From an uncultured Anaeroplasmataceae bacterium (GTDB lineage: Bacteria; Bacillota_I; Bacilli_A; Acholeplasmatales; Anaeroplasmataceae): DNA of 64,000 bases. The stretch spans positions 62,001 through 126,000 of the forward strand of contig CANRFF010000005.1 of the NCBI GenBank assembly GCA_947629825.1, read 5' to 3'. The number at the start of each line of letters is the position of its first letter. Within the stretch, counting starts at the first letter, position 1. The translations under genes were made by a program, and so were the position numbers. The notes beneath the pieces were generated by a model. It was not told the origin of the DNA. It did not search any database and was given only the letters and a program-made list of their open reading frames with translations. This document shows positions 35,491 to 44,616 of this stretch, piece by piece.

Positions 35491-36258
35491 ATGAACATTG
35501 TCATCGATGTCGAAAAAACACTTTGGAATGACCAAAGAAAGCTTTCCTTTGAATCCGAAAAAATCTTAAAAGACCTTTCGCAACAACATTCCGTTACCCT
35601 GATGTCGATGGAAAGCATTTCCGGTTTGCAAAAGTCGTTTGGGACACTGAATGTGGACTGGATTTCCACTTTGGAAAATGCCTACTTCCATCAGGGAAAA
35701 CTTCAGACGTTTCCTTTGGATTCTTCTTCCGTCGAAACGATTTTGAATACTTTTGAACCGCAGATTTATACGGCATATACCATTTGGGAAGAACAAACCG
35801 TCATCTATCATTATAAAGAACGGTTAAAGACGTTTTATCCGACGAAGCGGTTGAAAGTTGTCGATTCGTTTGCGGAACCGATTTTGTTTTTAATCGTCGT
35901 ATTGTCCAATTCGGTCGTCGACCGGTGGATGAAAACATGTCCTTTTGCCGTGAAAATTCTGGCGGCCGACCAAAAGAGAACACTACTTCATATCACCAAA
36001 AAATCCTCTACGAAAGAGGATTGGTTTTTACGATTGAATTTCCAGAATCAAACCACCTTGGGAATTGCCGATGCCTATAGTGATAAAGATTTTTTAAAAC
36101 ATTGTACTTATCCGGTAGCGATGAGCAATGGCGATGCGAAATTGAAAGAACTCTGCCATTTTGTTACCGAAGATGACAATAACCACAGCGGAGCGATGCG
36201 GTTTATTTCGAAGTTTCTATCACACCGGCCATCTGAAGAAGATACATCGCATTGCTAG
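35491..36258 (+). CDS. Degenerate Cof-type HAD protein
   Basis: 255 aa resembling Cof-like sugar-phosphate HAD phosphatases. Motif I is IVIDVEKTLW where the usual DxDGT is DVEKT: the nucleophile Asp6 stays, but the second Asp is Glu and Gly is Lys. The C-terminal motif resembles Cof (ADAYSDKDFL, YPVAMSNGDAKLKELC, HFVTEDDNNHSG) but the GDGxND acid pair is altered. It may be inactive or have changed chemistry. ATG at 35491 has AGGTG at 7 bases; the ATG at 35485 is too close. Its 3' end overlaps the opposite gene by 56 bp. Confidence 0.72.
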   Translation: MNIVIDVEKTLWNDQRKLSFESEKILKDLSQQHSVTLMSMESISGLQKSFGTLNVDWISTLENAYFHQGKLQTFPLDSSSVETILNTFEPQIYTAYTIWEEQTVIYHYKERLKTFYPTKRLKVVDSFAEPILFLIVVLSNSVVDRWMKTCPFAVKILAADQKRTLLHITKKSSTKEDWFLRLNFQNQTTLGIADAYSDKDFLKHCTYPVAMSNGDAKLKELCHFVTEDDNNHSGAMRFISKFLSHRPSEEDTSHC

Positions 36259-37924
36259 AGGTGGACCGACCTTTTTTCAAAACATAATCAAATAAGATTT
36301 TACCATCCTGATAAAATTCATCGAAATGGTAATTCGAAATTCCCGGAATTTCACAAAGCTCGAAATCATGAGTCGTGATAATAAAGGGAATTTTTTCTTG
36401 GCAAAATCTCATAATGATCTCTTTGGACGCCATAATGCGATCTTTGGTATTGGTTCCTTTTAAGATTTCATCAATCAGAATCAAAACATTTTTCTTTTTA
36501 CTGGCTTCCATCATCCGTTTCAGACATTCGATTTCCGCATAGAATGTGGAGATTCCTTCCTGAAGCCGATCATGGACTCTCAGGGAAGTCAGAACTTCCG
36601 CTTTCGGAGCACTCCACGACGAAGCACAAACGATACTTCCGGCATTGAACAGGATCTGATTGATTCCGATCATTCTTTCAAAAGTCGTTTTTCCGGACAT
36701 ATTGCTTCCCGTTAAAATCACTCCCCGTTCCAACGTAAAGGAATTGGGAACACAGGAAGAAACGAGCGGATGATATCCGTTTTTAAAAGAAAGAACATCG
36801 GAGAAATTCCCTTTTGTATAAACTTCCTGATCCAGTCCGATATTCGCAAAAGAAATCATCACTTCAATCCAAGATAAATCGTCGATGACTTTTTGAATCT
36901 TTTGCAATTCTTCTTCCGTCAGATTCATTTTCCGTAAAATCCATACGTCCATAAAAAATGCGTTTCCGATGATCTGCAACAGCACATTTTTCCGGTATGA
37001 AAGAATATCCAAAAGTCGTTTGGCTTTGGAAAAAATTTTTTCGTTTTGAAAAATTCGCTTCCGGATTTGACAAAGATACGGATCCTCCGTCTGAAAAGCA
37101 AAAACCGATTCTTTGAACTCTTTGTAAGAATCCATCACTTTCTGATATTTGCCGGCAAAAGTGGAAAAAAGCGGATTTTGAGTAAAAATTTTGGTAACGA
37201 TCCAATTGAAAACCAAAAGAAGGAAAGCATAATAAAAAGGATAATGATAAAAAAACGATAAGATCAAAATCAGGAAAAAGGCCGAAAAAGAAACAAACAT
37301 CCACACCCAAATCCAACGGGAAACGCTTCTTTTTTCGGAAAAGATCCGAAGCCACTGCTCCACGTCGGTATCGGAACATTCCGCATCCATTTGACTGAGA
37401 GCGGCTTCCAGTTCGATCGTCTGTTCTTCCCGAGAAAGAAAAACAATCGTATCGGTAAATTCGGGCGACTGCTCTTGCGGATGTGTTAGTTGTCGAGCCA
37501 GAAATTTTCTTCCTTGGAAACTTTTCGCCGATGAAAGATACTGATAAAGAGATTTTGCCCCCAACAGATCCAAATCGGAGATGGTTTGATCCGCAGGGTC
37601 CATCCATTTTCTTCCGTCGTCGGTGAATCGATCATAATGTCCTTCTCTTCGGGTATGATGTTTCAGATAAATCATATGAATGTTTTTGATTCTTTGAAAT
37701 TGTCGATAACTCGGATTGGTACATCCGATCAAAACGATCAGTAACACAAGTGAAACTACCGTCAGACTGCCGAATAAAATCCACAAATCCGTACTGAACA
37801 GACAAATCAGAAAAAGAATCGTCAAAAGAGCAAGTCCCAATCTCAGTTTGGAAAACCATTTCGTCTTCTTTTCCAAAGTTCGACACTTCTCTTGGTAAAA
37901 TTGTTCTTGTTTGAATTCCAACAT
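36203..37924 (-). CDS. Membrane-bound MutS-family ATPase
   Basis: 573 aa with a MutS ABC-type ATPase at the C-terminus: Walker A TGSNMSGKTTF (about 406-415), VLILIDEILKGTNTKDR (Walker B and D loop), and the switch His in FIITTHDFELCEI. Unlike MutS or MutS2 it has two pairs of transmembrane helices (about 25-70 and 215-265) and no mismatch-recognition or Smr domain. Function unknown; membrane-linked MutS-like ATPases occur in several gut Bacillota. GGGAGG before the ATG at 37924. Follows the glgP terminator. Confidence 0.8.
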   Translation of the reverse strand: MLEFKQEQFYQEKCRTLEKKTKWFSKLRLGLALLTILFLICLFSTDLWILFGSLTVVSLVLLIVLIGCTNPSYRQFQRIKNIHMIYLKHHTRREGHYDRFTDDGRKWMDPADQTISDLDLLGAKSLYQYLSSAKSFQGRKFLARQLTHPQEQSPEFTDTIVFLSREEQTIELEAALSQMDAECSDTDVEQWLRIFSEKRSVSRWIWVWMFVSFSAFFLILILSFFYHYPFYYAFLLLVFNWIVTKIFTQNPLFSTFAGKYQKVMDSYKEFKESVFAFQTEDPYLCQIRKRIFQNEKIFSKAKRLLDILSYRKNVLLQIIGNAFFMDVWILRKMNLTEEELQKIQKVIDDLSWIEVMISFANIGLDQEVYTKGNFSDVLSFKNGYHPLVSSCVPNSFTLERGVILTGSNMSGKTTFERMIGINQILFNAGSIVCASSWSAPKAEVLTSLRVHDRLQEGISTFYAEIECLKRMMEASKKKNVLILIDEILKGTNTKDRIMASKEIIMRFCQEKIPFIITTHDFELCEIPGISNYHFDEFYQDGKILFDYVLKKGRSTSSNAMYLLQMAGVIETSK

Positions 37925-37933
37925 TTCGTCCTC

Positions 37934-37962
37934 CCAAAAAAGAAAGGGGAGTTCTCCCCTTT
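37934..37962 (-). terminator. Terminator of glgB-glgP
   Basis: Arms AAAGGGGAG/CTCCCCTTT with a short AA loop then TTTTTT on the minus strand, beginning at the glgP stop. It lies only a few bases before the ribosome binding site of the MutS-like gene. Confidence 0.83.
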
Positions 37963-40373
37963 TATTCAATCGGTTTCAAATGCCAAATGTCTTTATTGTA
38001 CTGTCTCATCGTCCGATCTGTCGTAAAGAATCCCGACTTGGCGACATTGACAATAGACATATGCAACCATTTTTGTTGATCTTTGTAAAGTTCATTGATC
38101 TTTTCCTGTGCTTTGGCATAGGCTTTGAAATCTTTCAGTACAAAGTAGTTATCCGTGTAAAGAAGATTGTCGTGAATCATCATGAACTCATCCGGTGCGA
38201 CTTTGTCGAAAAAGCCGTTGACCAATTGGTCGATGACCAAATGAATATCCGGATCCTGTTCGTAAATTTCCATTGGGCGATAAGAATTTTTTCGATATAA
38301 TTCGGTAACTTCCTCGGCATTCATACCGAAAATCACAATATTATCGTCTCCGACGAAATCTTTGATTTCCACATTGGCTCCATCCAGGGTTCCGCACGTA
38401 ATCGCTCCGTTCATCATAAATTTCATATTGCTTGTACCGGAGGCTTCTTTGGAAGCGGTGGAAATCTGTTCGGAAACATTGGCTGCCGGAATGATGGTCT
38501 CCGCATACGTCACATTATAATTGACGACGAAAACCACTTTCAATAACGAATTGGTTTCCGTATCGTTATTGACTTTATCCGCAATGGTATTGATCAGTTT
38601 GATGATTTTTTTCGCAAACACATATCCGGGAGCCGCTTTTGCTCCGAAAATGAAAGAATGCGGATGATAATTTTTCTTAAATATCGGATCGGATTTCAAA
38701 CGGTTGTATACATACATAACATGCAATGCATTCATCAATTGACGTTTATATTCATGCAGACGTTTCACCTGAATATCGAAAATGGAATTGGTATCCAAAG
38801 AAACACCCTGACTCCGATAAATGATTTTCGCCAAGGCTTCTTTTCTTGCCCGTTTCATATTGGCAAACTTTCTTTGAACTTTTTCATCGTCCGCATAAGG
38901 CAATAACTTTTCGAAAAGATTCGGATTTTTAACCCATTCTTTTCCGCAGTATTCATCCAAAATCTCCACCAATTCCGGATTGATATGCAAACACCACCGC
39001 CGATGAGTAATCCCATTGGTCTTGTTGTTGAACTTGCCGGGATAGTAGTCGTTGAATACTTTCATTTCGATATTTTTCAGAATTTCCGTATGAAGCGCTG
39101 CCACTCCGTTGACGCTGAAAGAGCCGGCAATCGCAATGTTGGCCATATGAATGGTATTATCTTTGATAATGGCCATCTCGTAGGCTTCTTTGGAATTTTC
39201 ACCGTATTTTTGAGCGATTTCAATCAACAACCGTCGATTGATTTCTTCCGTAATCGTATAAATTCTCGGCAATAATTTCTTGAAAATATGAACCGGCCAT
39301 TTTTCCAGTGCTTCCGACAAAATGGTATGGTTGGTGTAAGCACAACAATTTTTGGTGATTTCCCATGCTTTATCCCATTCGATCTGTTCTTCGTCGACCA
39401 AAATTCTCATCAATTCCGGAACAACCAAAGCCGGATGGGTATCATTGATGTGGAAACAAACTTTTTTATCCAGAGTCAAACAACTCTTATAGTTGGATTT
39501 AAACCGGCGAATAATGGAATTTACACCGGCGGAAACAAAGAAATACTGTTGTTTCAAACGCAGAATTCTTCCTTCTTCCGTTTGGTCGTTCGGATATAAC
39601 ATCGACGAAATTTCTCTCAAATTCCGGTGATATTCAAAAGCGTTATCCGGATACACCGAAGCCGGTTCCGCACTCCACAGCCGAAGATTGTTGACAATAT
39701 GATTGTGATCCCCGATGATCGGAACATCATAAGGAACGGCCTTGACATATTCCGCATTCTGATGTTTGACGATCAGTTTGCCGTTTTCACTCGACATTTC
39801 GATGTATCCGTAAAACGGAATTTCCACCGATTCGGCATCGTTTCGGATTTCCCATACATTCACATCTTTTAACCAACGATCCGGATGTTCCACCTGATAA
39901 CCGTTGCGGATTCCCTGTTCGAAAAAGCCGTAGCGATAGCGGATACAGTTTCCGTAAACCGGAAGTCCCAAAGAAGTTGCGGAGTCCATAAAACAAGCCG
40001 CCAATCGCCCCAGTCCTCCGTTCCCGAGTCCGGCATCGGTTTCCTGATGTTCTACTTCGTTCAAATCCAGCCCCAACTCCTGAAACGCCTGTTTGACAAC
40101 CGGATAAACTCCCGCATTCATCAAATTGTTGGTAATCATCCGCCCCATCAGAAATTCCATGGAAAAATAATATACCATTCTCAATTTTCCGGTGCGGATT
40201 TTCTCTTTCGTGTCATGCCAGTCTTTTGCGATATTCATCCGAAGCATTTCTCCCAAAACGACATATTGTTGATACGGAGTGGAATCTTCGAAATTCACCG
40301 CATATTTATTTTCTACATTTTGAATAAAAGACGTTTTGAATGTCTCGACATCTTTAAAATTCGGATAATACAT
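37962..40373 (-). CDS. glgP: Glycogen phosphorylase
   Basis: PLP enzyme releasing glucose-1-phosphate from glycogen. 803 aa. GT35 motifs: GLGNGGLGRLAACFMDSATS near 120, KRLHEYKRQLMNALHVMY, and the PLP lysine in EASGTSNMKFMMNGA (about residue 650), followed by GTLDGANVEIKD. It follows glgB by 45 bp with a possible internal promoter. Together they make and degrade branched glycogen, although glgA and glgC are not in the window. Confidence 0.97.
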   Translation of the reverse strand: MYYPNFKDVETFKTSFIQNVENKYAVNFEDSTPYQQYVVLGEMLRMNIAKDWHDTKEKIRTGKLRMVYYFSMEFLMGRMITNNLMNAGVYPVVKQAFQELGLDLNEVEHQETDAGLGNGGLGRLAACFMDSATSLGLPVYGNCIRYRYGFFEQGIRNGYQVEHPDRWLKDVNVWEIRNDAESVEIPFYGYIEMSSENGKLIVKHQNAEYVKAVPYDVPIIGDHNHIVNNLRLWSAEPASVYPDNAFEYHRNLREISSMLYPNDQTEEGRILRLKQQYFFVSAGVNSIIRRFKSNYKSCLTLDKKVCFHINDTHPALVVPELMRILVDEEQIEWDKAWEITKNCCAYTNHTILSEALEKWPVHIFKKLLPRIYTITEEINRRLLIEIAQKYGENSKEAYEMAIIKDNTIHMANIAIAGSFSVNGVAALHTEILKNIEMKVFNDYYPGKFNNKTNGITHRRWCLHINPELVEILDEYCGKEWVKNPNLFEKLLPYADDEKVQRKFANMKRARKEALAKIIYRSQGVSLDTNSIFDIQVKRLHEYKRQLMNALHVMYVYNRLKSDPIFKKNYHPHSFIFGAKAAPGYVFAKKIIKLINTIADKVNNDTETNSLLKVVFVVNYNVTYAETIIPAANVSEQISTASKEASGTSNMKFMMNGAITCGTLDGANVEIKDFVGDDNIVIFGMNAEEVTELYRKNSYRPMEIYEQDPDIHLVIDQLVNGFFDKVAPDEFMMIHDNLLYTDNYFVLKDFKAYAKAQEKINELYKDQQKWLHMSIVNVAKSGFFTTDRTMRQYNKDIWHLKPIE

Positions 40374-40412
40374 AAATTCGGTTTTCCCCCTTTAAAATCA
40401 AAAGCCTTTTTC

Positions 40413-40421
40413 ATTATATCA
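40413..40421 (-). promoter_or_regulatory. Possible extended -10 promoter upstream of glgP
   Basis: TGA-TATAAT on the minus strand (TATAAT 40413-40418), overlapping the glgB stop. No good -35. Confidence 0.4.
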
Positions 40422-42338
40422 CAAAATCTCGGAAGTTACACTACTTTTTTTTCTTTTTTCCTTGGGTTTCGGTACGGCTTTCAAAATGGTAATTCCCAAA
40501 GGCGGAACTGTCAATTCAATCGCATTTTCCTGATTTTGCCAGTGGTCTTTAAAACTGATCCGTTTTTCCGGATTGATTTGATTGGAACCGCCGTAGATAT
40601 CTTTATCGCTGTTGATCACTTCTTCATAGTCCATTTCCATCGGCACACCGATCCGGTACTGATGATACGTATTCGGCGTACAATTCATCACAATTACCAT
40701 ATGATCCTGCCGGTTTTTGGCAAATCTGGCATAAACAAACAGGGATTGGTCGGCATTATTGGCTTCGATGAACTGAAATCCGCTTGGATCGTAATCCAGT
40801 TCATAAAGCGGTTTGGACTGTTGATATAACTTCGTGATTTCCTTGACAAAACGATGAGCGGAATCATGACTCGGGTAACGTAAAATATCCCAGTCGAGTT
40901 CTCTTGCATAACCCCATTCGCTGTATGGAGCCAGTTCATTTCCCATGAACAACAACTTTTTCCCGGGATGAGTCATCATATAGCCGATCAAACAACGGAA
41001 ATTCGCAAATTGTTGCCAGTAATCGCCCGGCATTTTGTTCAATAAAGATCCTTTCATATGAACCACTTCGTCATGAGAAAACGGTAAAACAAATTGTTCA
41101 TTGTAAAAATACATCATACTGAACGTCAGTTGATTATGATGATATTTCCGATAAATCGGATCCAACTTAAAGTATTTTAAAGTATCGTTCATCCAGCCCA
41201 TATCCCATTTATAATTGAAGCCGATTCCACCGATATTGCTCGGCTTGGTCACTCCGGGATAACTCGAAGAATCTTCCGCCATCAGTAAAACCCGATCGTC
41301 TTTTCCGAAGAGTACCGTCGAAAGATTTCGTAAAAATTCGCAGGCTCCCTGATTTTCTCCCCGTTCGGGATTTCCCATATAGTAAAGGAGATTGCTGACG
41401 GCATCCACCCGAAAACCGTCAATATGGAAATAATTCATATAAAAGAGAACATTCGAGTACAGAAACGAACGAGTCGTTCCTTTCCCCAAGTCCAAATTGG
41501 CCGTTCCCCATTCGACATTTTCACGAATCGCCGGATCCGCATAGTCATAAAGCGGAGTTCCGTCAAATAAATATAATCCCTGAGCGTCCTTGCAGATATG
41601 TCCCGGTACCCAGTCCATAATCACGCCGATTCCGTTTTGATGAAGTTGATCGACAAACCACATGAAATCCTTCGGAACACCATGACGGGCAGTAACGGAA
41701 TAATACGACGTTCCCTGATATCCCCAAGAGGCATCCAGCGGATGTTCATATACCGGCATCACCTCGACATGAGTATATCCGAAATTTTTCAGATAATCGA
41801 TCAGCATCGGTGCAATTTCATTGAACATAAAGAAATCATTTTCTCCCAGTCCTTTTCTTCTCCAGGATCCCAAATGCATTTCGTAAATCAAAACCGGTTG
41901 ATCATAAGTCTTCGGATGGGTATACATCCAATCCTGATCGTGCCACTCATATCCATCGATATCATAGACTTTGGAATCGGTGCTTGGCCGTAACTGCGAA
42001 TAAAAAGCATACGGATCGGCTTTGTATTTGATTTCTCCCTGTTTGGTTTTCATATAGTATTTGTATCGTTGCCATTCAAAGTTTCCCTCCAGATACAAAT
42101 ACCAGATTCCTTTCGCATCGATACACTCCATCGGATTGGCATTCGGATCGAATCCGTTCCATTCGCCGACAACCGAAACACTTTCGGCATTGGGAGCGTA
42201 CAGACAAAATTCACATCCGCAAAGCGCCCCATCTTCCGTTTTCGTCAAATGGGCTCCGAAAACCTGATAGGATGCGTAACTTTTTCCCTGATCGTAAAAA
42301 TACAAAAAATTAGAATCCACCAAATTTCTTATTTTCAA
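40419..42338 (-). CDS. glgB: Glycogen branching enzyme
   Basis: GH13 enzyme forming alpha-1,6 branches. 639 aa, a form with one CBM48 N-terminal module (FCLYAPNAESVSVVGEWNGF). Catalytic nucleophile Asp in DGFRVDAVSNLLYY, acid Glu in VLLMAEDSSSYPG, and FSHDEVVHMKGSLLNKMPGD late. The start is TTG at 42338: AGAGG lies 8 bases upstream, and the in-frame GTG three codons earlier is part of that ribosome binding site. First gene of glgB-glgP. Confidence 0.96.
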   Translation of the reverse strand: MKIRNLVDSNFLYFYDQGKSYASYQVFGAHLTKTEDGALCGCEFCLYAPNAESVSVVGEWNGFDPNANPMECIDAKGIWYLYLEGNFEWQRYKYYMKTKQGEIKYKADPYAFYSQLRPSTDSKVYDIDGYEWHDQDWMYTHPKTYDQPVLIYEMHLGSWRRKGLGENDFFMFNEIAPMLIDYLKNFGYTHVEVMPVYEHPLDASWGYQGTSYYSVTARHGVPKDFMWFVDQLHQNGIGVIMDWVPGHICKDAQGLYLFDGTPLYDYADPAIRENVEWGTANLDLGKGTTRSFLYSNVLFYMNYFHIDGFRVDAVSNLLYYMGNPERGENQGACEFLRNLSTVLFGKDDRVLLMAEDSSSYPGVTKPSNIGGIGFNYKWDMGWMNDTLKYFKLDPIYRKYHHNQLTFSMMYFYNEQFVLPFSHDEVVHMKGSLLNKMPGDYWQQFANFRCLIGYMMTHPGKKLLFMGNELAPYSEWGYARELDWDILRYPSHDSAHRFVKEITKLYQQSKPLYELDYDPSGFQFIEANNADQSLFVYARFAKNRQDHMVIVMNCTPNTYHQYRIGVPMEMDYEEVINSDKDIYGGSNQINPEKRISFKDHWQNQENAIELTVPPLGITILKAVPKPKEKRKKSSVTSEIL

Positions 42339-42367
42339 AGTAACCACCTCTTATCCATTATACTTTC

Positions 42368-42396
42368 ATTATATCCAAGAAAGCGTTTTATTTCAA
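42368..42396 (-). promoter_or_regulatory. Promoter of glgB-glgP
   Basis: TTGAAA (42391-42396), 17-bp spacer, TATAAT (42368-42373). The spacer contains a partial cre-like sequence (AGAAAGCGTTTTAT on the plus strand). Confidence 0.85.
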
Positions 42397-42401
42397 GTAA
42401 A

Positions 42402-42433
42402 ATCAAGAAAAGAGGTTGCATGACAACCTCTTA
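42402..42433 (-). terminator. Terminator at the end of the parE-parC-...-bsh operon
   Basis: Arms AAGAGGTTG and CAACCTCTT around TCATG, followed by TTTTCTTG on the minus strand, starting at the bile salt hydrolase stop. Confidence 0.85.
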
Positions 42434-43402
42434 ATTCTCATGATAAATATTTTGTTCGTTCCGTAAAGGAAAAACGACAAGTTCTTCCGAATCCAAAGGA
42501 CAATGATGCAGATGAACCGCAACGATTTGCGATTGATCATACGTCCTGTAATAATAGATTCCTTGTGTGGTGTTGCAACAGGAAGAATAAATCGTATATT
42601 CATACTTCCCGTGGAATTGGCAACAACCTTTGACTTGTTCCACGGAAGACAACATATGAAAAAATTGCCCGACCCGACTGTTTTCGTTATCTTCACACTC
42701 CGAATTCCACTTTGTAAAAGCCGCTCTTACAAATCTTGAAGAACTCGAAAGATCCCCCGGAAGTCCGATCGTTCCCATTCCCCGACTGAACGGTTGTAAA
42801 GAAAATCGTTCGGAAAAACGACTTTCGACTTCTTCTCGGGTAACATTCAAAAATTCGGACAGATGCAAAAGATGATATTCCAAAGGCGGATTATTCGTCA
42901 GCACGCCCAAAGGATGATTCATCAGGTGCAAACCATCTTTCAAAGGCTCTACGACAAGAGACCTTTCGGCATCGGAAATCATCCAGTGCAACGGCGAAGA
43001 TTTCAACGTTTTTGAAAAATCCATCTGACAGATTTGCATACCTTTCAAAAGCCGTTCGGCATCGTCACAAGTTTCGCACTGCGAAAGCACCCAAGGAATC
43101 AATTCAAACGGCGCAACGCTTTTTTTGAGATCTTCTACTTCTGGATAATAAGCGTTTCCGACAAAATGTAATCCGGCCATACTGAGTCCTTTTTCATTGG
43201 TTGCTTCATAAAACAACGGATATTGATTTTGAACATAAGCCATTCCGATCATCGCATAATTTTGTTTGCGAACGGTTCCGTTTCGGAAGCGAAAGACAAA
43301 ATTTCTCGGGCAAACCGTAACGGTTTCATGATAAGAATACTCCAAATCCAAATTTCTTCCGAAATAATGATCTGTTTTTTTCCAAGATATTGCGGTACAC
43401 AT
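42431..43402 (-). CDS. bsh: Bile salt hydrolase (choloylglycine hydrolase family)
   Basis: Ntn hydrolase that removes glycine or taurine from conjugated bile salts; the close relative is penicillin V acylase. 323 aa. Cys2 becomes the catalytic N-terminal nucleophile (MCTAISW). GRNLDLEYSYHETV matches the BSH start, TLKSSPLHWMISDAERSLVV and LTNNPPLEYHL supply the conserved Asn, and SSSRFVRAAF the Arg. The C-terminal YSSCCNTTQGIYYYRTYDQ aligns better with clostridial BSH than with PVA. No signal peptide: cytoplasmic. AAGGAG before the ATG. Last in the parE operon, 35 bp after the acyltransferase, with a terminator. Confidence 0.86.
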   Translation of the reverse strand: MCTAISWKKTDHYFGRNLDLEYSYHETVTVCPRNFVFRFRNGTVRKQNYAMIGMAYVQNQYPLFYEATNEKGLSMAGLHFVGNAYYPEVEDLKKSVAPFELIPWVLSQCETCDDAERLLKGMQICQMDFSKTLKSSPLHWMISDAERSLVVEPLKDGLHLMNHPLGVLTNNPPLEYHLLHLSEFLNVTREEVESRFSERFSLQPFSRGMGTIGLPGDLSSSSRFVRAAFTKWNSECEDNENSRVGQFFHMLSSVEQVKGCCQFHGKYEYTIYSSCCNTTQGIYYYRTYDQSQIVAVHLHHCPLDSEELVVFPLRNEQNIYHEN

Positions 43403-43437
43403 AAAAATCTCCTTTCTTTATTAGGATACACCGAATT

Positions 43438-44223
43438 TTAATTTGTAGTCGTATTCTGTGCTTTTTTAACATATCGGATATATTCGTAAGTCGATTCTTC
43501 CGAAGAACGTTTTTTCATGGTTTCATAAGCCAAATTCCGCAGTTCCCAAGCAGCCGCTTCTTTGGAAAGATCGGGATTCGGATAAAACGGACCGTCGATA
43601 TAAACCACATTTTTCGGACGTTTGGAAAATTTTCTTTTTTTGAAACAAGTCGTCAAAACATACATCGGAACATCAAAATGAATCGGATATTTGAAACTTG
43701 TCTCGATAAACGGACGGATGTCCGTATAATACGGCCAAATATGCGCTTCCGGAAAAATCGTAATCGTATGTCCTTTTTTTAAACGATTTTCCATATAATG
43801 CATCATATCTTTGGTCTGATGAAGCCCACTGGCAAGCGGAATGGCTCCGAGGCATCGCACCAGCCAACGAATTCCTTTGATGGAAAAAGTTTCTTTTGCG
43901 GCCAAAATATAATTTCTTTTATACATAAATAAAATATTCGGCATCATCGCATCACCGACCACATGAACATGGTTGGCATACATAATGGCTCCTTTTTTTG
44001 TACGGGCTTTCAGTTTTTTTCTTCCGACCACTTTCTGATGCCAACCGATTTTCATAAACAGAAATAAAATCGGTCGGGCAAAAAGATGATACAGAAAAAA
44101 AGAAAGACAGTACCAAAAAGGATTTTTGATATGGTATTTGTAATCATTTAATTCCAAAGGCGTAATGTGAGTCCCGGAAAAATCATCCGTCAACTCATTT
44201 TCATAATAACGTATCTCTTTCAT
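43438..44223 (-). CDS. Divergent PlsC-type acyltransferase
   Basis: 261 aa. One or two hydrophobic segments (about 40-65, WYCLSFFLYHLFARPILFLF) and the acyltransferase block ANHVHVVGDAMMPN, where the usual HX4D spacing is changed (five residues between the first His and Asp), then LGAIPLASG and IFPEAHIWPYY in place of FPEGTRS. Such proteins group with phospholipid acyltransferases but the exact acceptor is unclear. GGAGGAA is upstream of the ATG at 44223. Situated between the small Cys protein and bsh. Confidence 0.75.
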   Translation of the reverse strand: MKEIRYYENELTDDFSGTHITPLELNDYKYHIKNPFWYCLSFFLYHLFARPILFLFMKIGWHQKVVGRKKLKARTKKGAIMYANHVHVVGDAMMPNILFMYKRNYILAAKETFSIKGIRWLVRCLGAIPLASGLHQTKDMMHYMENRLKKGHTITIFPEAHIWPYYTDIRPFIETSFKYPIHFDVPMYVLTTCFKKRKFSKRPKNVVYIDGPFYPNPDLSKEAAAWELRNLAYETMKKRSSEESTYEYIRYVKKAQNTTTN

Positions 44224-44254
44224 CGGATTCCTCCTTTTGTTTGATTCTGTCACT

Positions 44255-44614
44255 TCAAAAATTCTTTACTAGGTAAGCCACCGTTTCATCCATTGTCCAA
44301 CTCTTTTGGTGTTCTTTGAAAAAATAGAACAATTCGATCAGTTCTTCTCTTTTTTTCTCATCCGTAACGGCATTGATATCGACATCCGTCGTTTTTCCGC
44401 AAGGAAAAGCACAGCCCGAACAAGAAAACAAATACTTTTCTTTCAATGACTGAATTTCGTCAATGGATGCATCCAAAGGCTGTTTTTCACAAAGCGCCGT
44501 CAAGGCATTTTTCAATGGCATTTCCACTTCTAACAGTTCCGGATTTCCATCAAGACCTTTGACCAAGGAAACGATTTTTCCGAATAATACATTTTCTTTT
44601 TCTTCTAAAAACAT
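44255..44614 (-). CDS. Small cysteine-motif protein of unknown function
   Basis: 119 aa, soluble, mostly helical. The most distinctive feature is FSCSGCAFPCGKTTDVDI at about 63-80, with Cys65, Cys68 and Cys72 (C-x2-C-x3-C), which could bind a metal or iron-sulfur cluster. No recognised family. GAGGTAG is close before the ATG. It follows the GH28 gene by 2 bp and precedes the acyltransferase by about 31 bp, so it should be co-expressed with them. Confidence 0.68.
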   Translation of the reverse strand: MFLEEKENVLFGKIVSLVKGLDGNPELLEVEMPLKNALTALCEKQPLDASIDEIQSLKEKYLFSCSGCAFPCGKTTDVDINAVTDEKKREELIELFYFFKEHQKSWTMDETVAYLVKNF

Positions 44615-44616
44615 CT

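Noticed and set aside
35376-35669. N-terminal extension of the FtsK partner protein
   Set aside because: It runs through a promoter and the start of the divergent HAD gene; the strong ribosome binding site favours 35375.
42431-43402. Penicillin V acylase instead of bile salt hydrolase
   Set aside because: Not excluded fully, but the length, the start of the fold and the C-terminal segment are closer to clostridial BSH.
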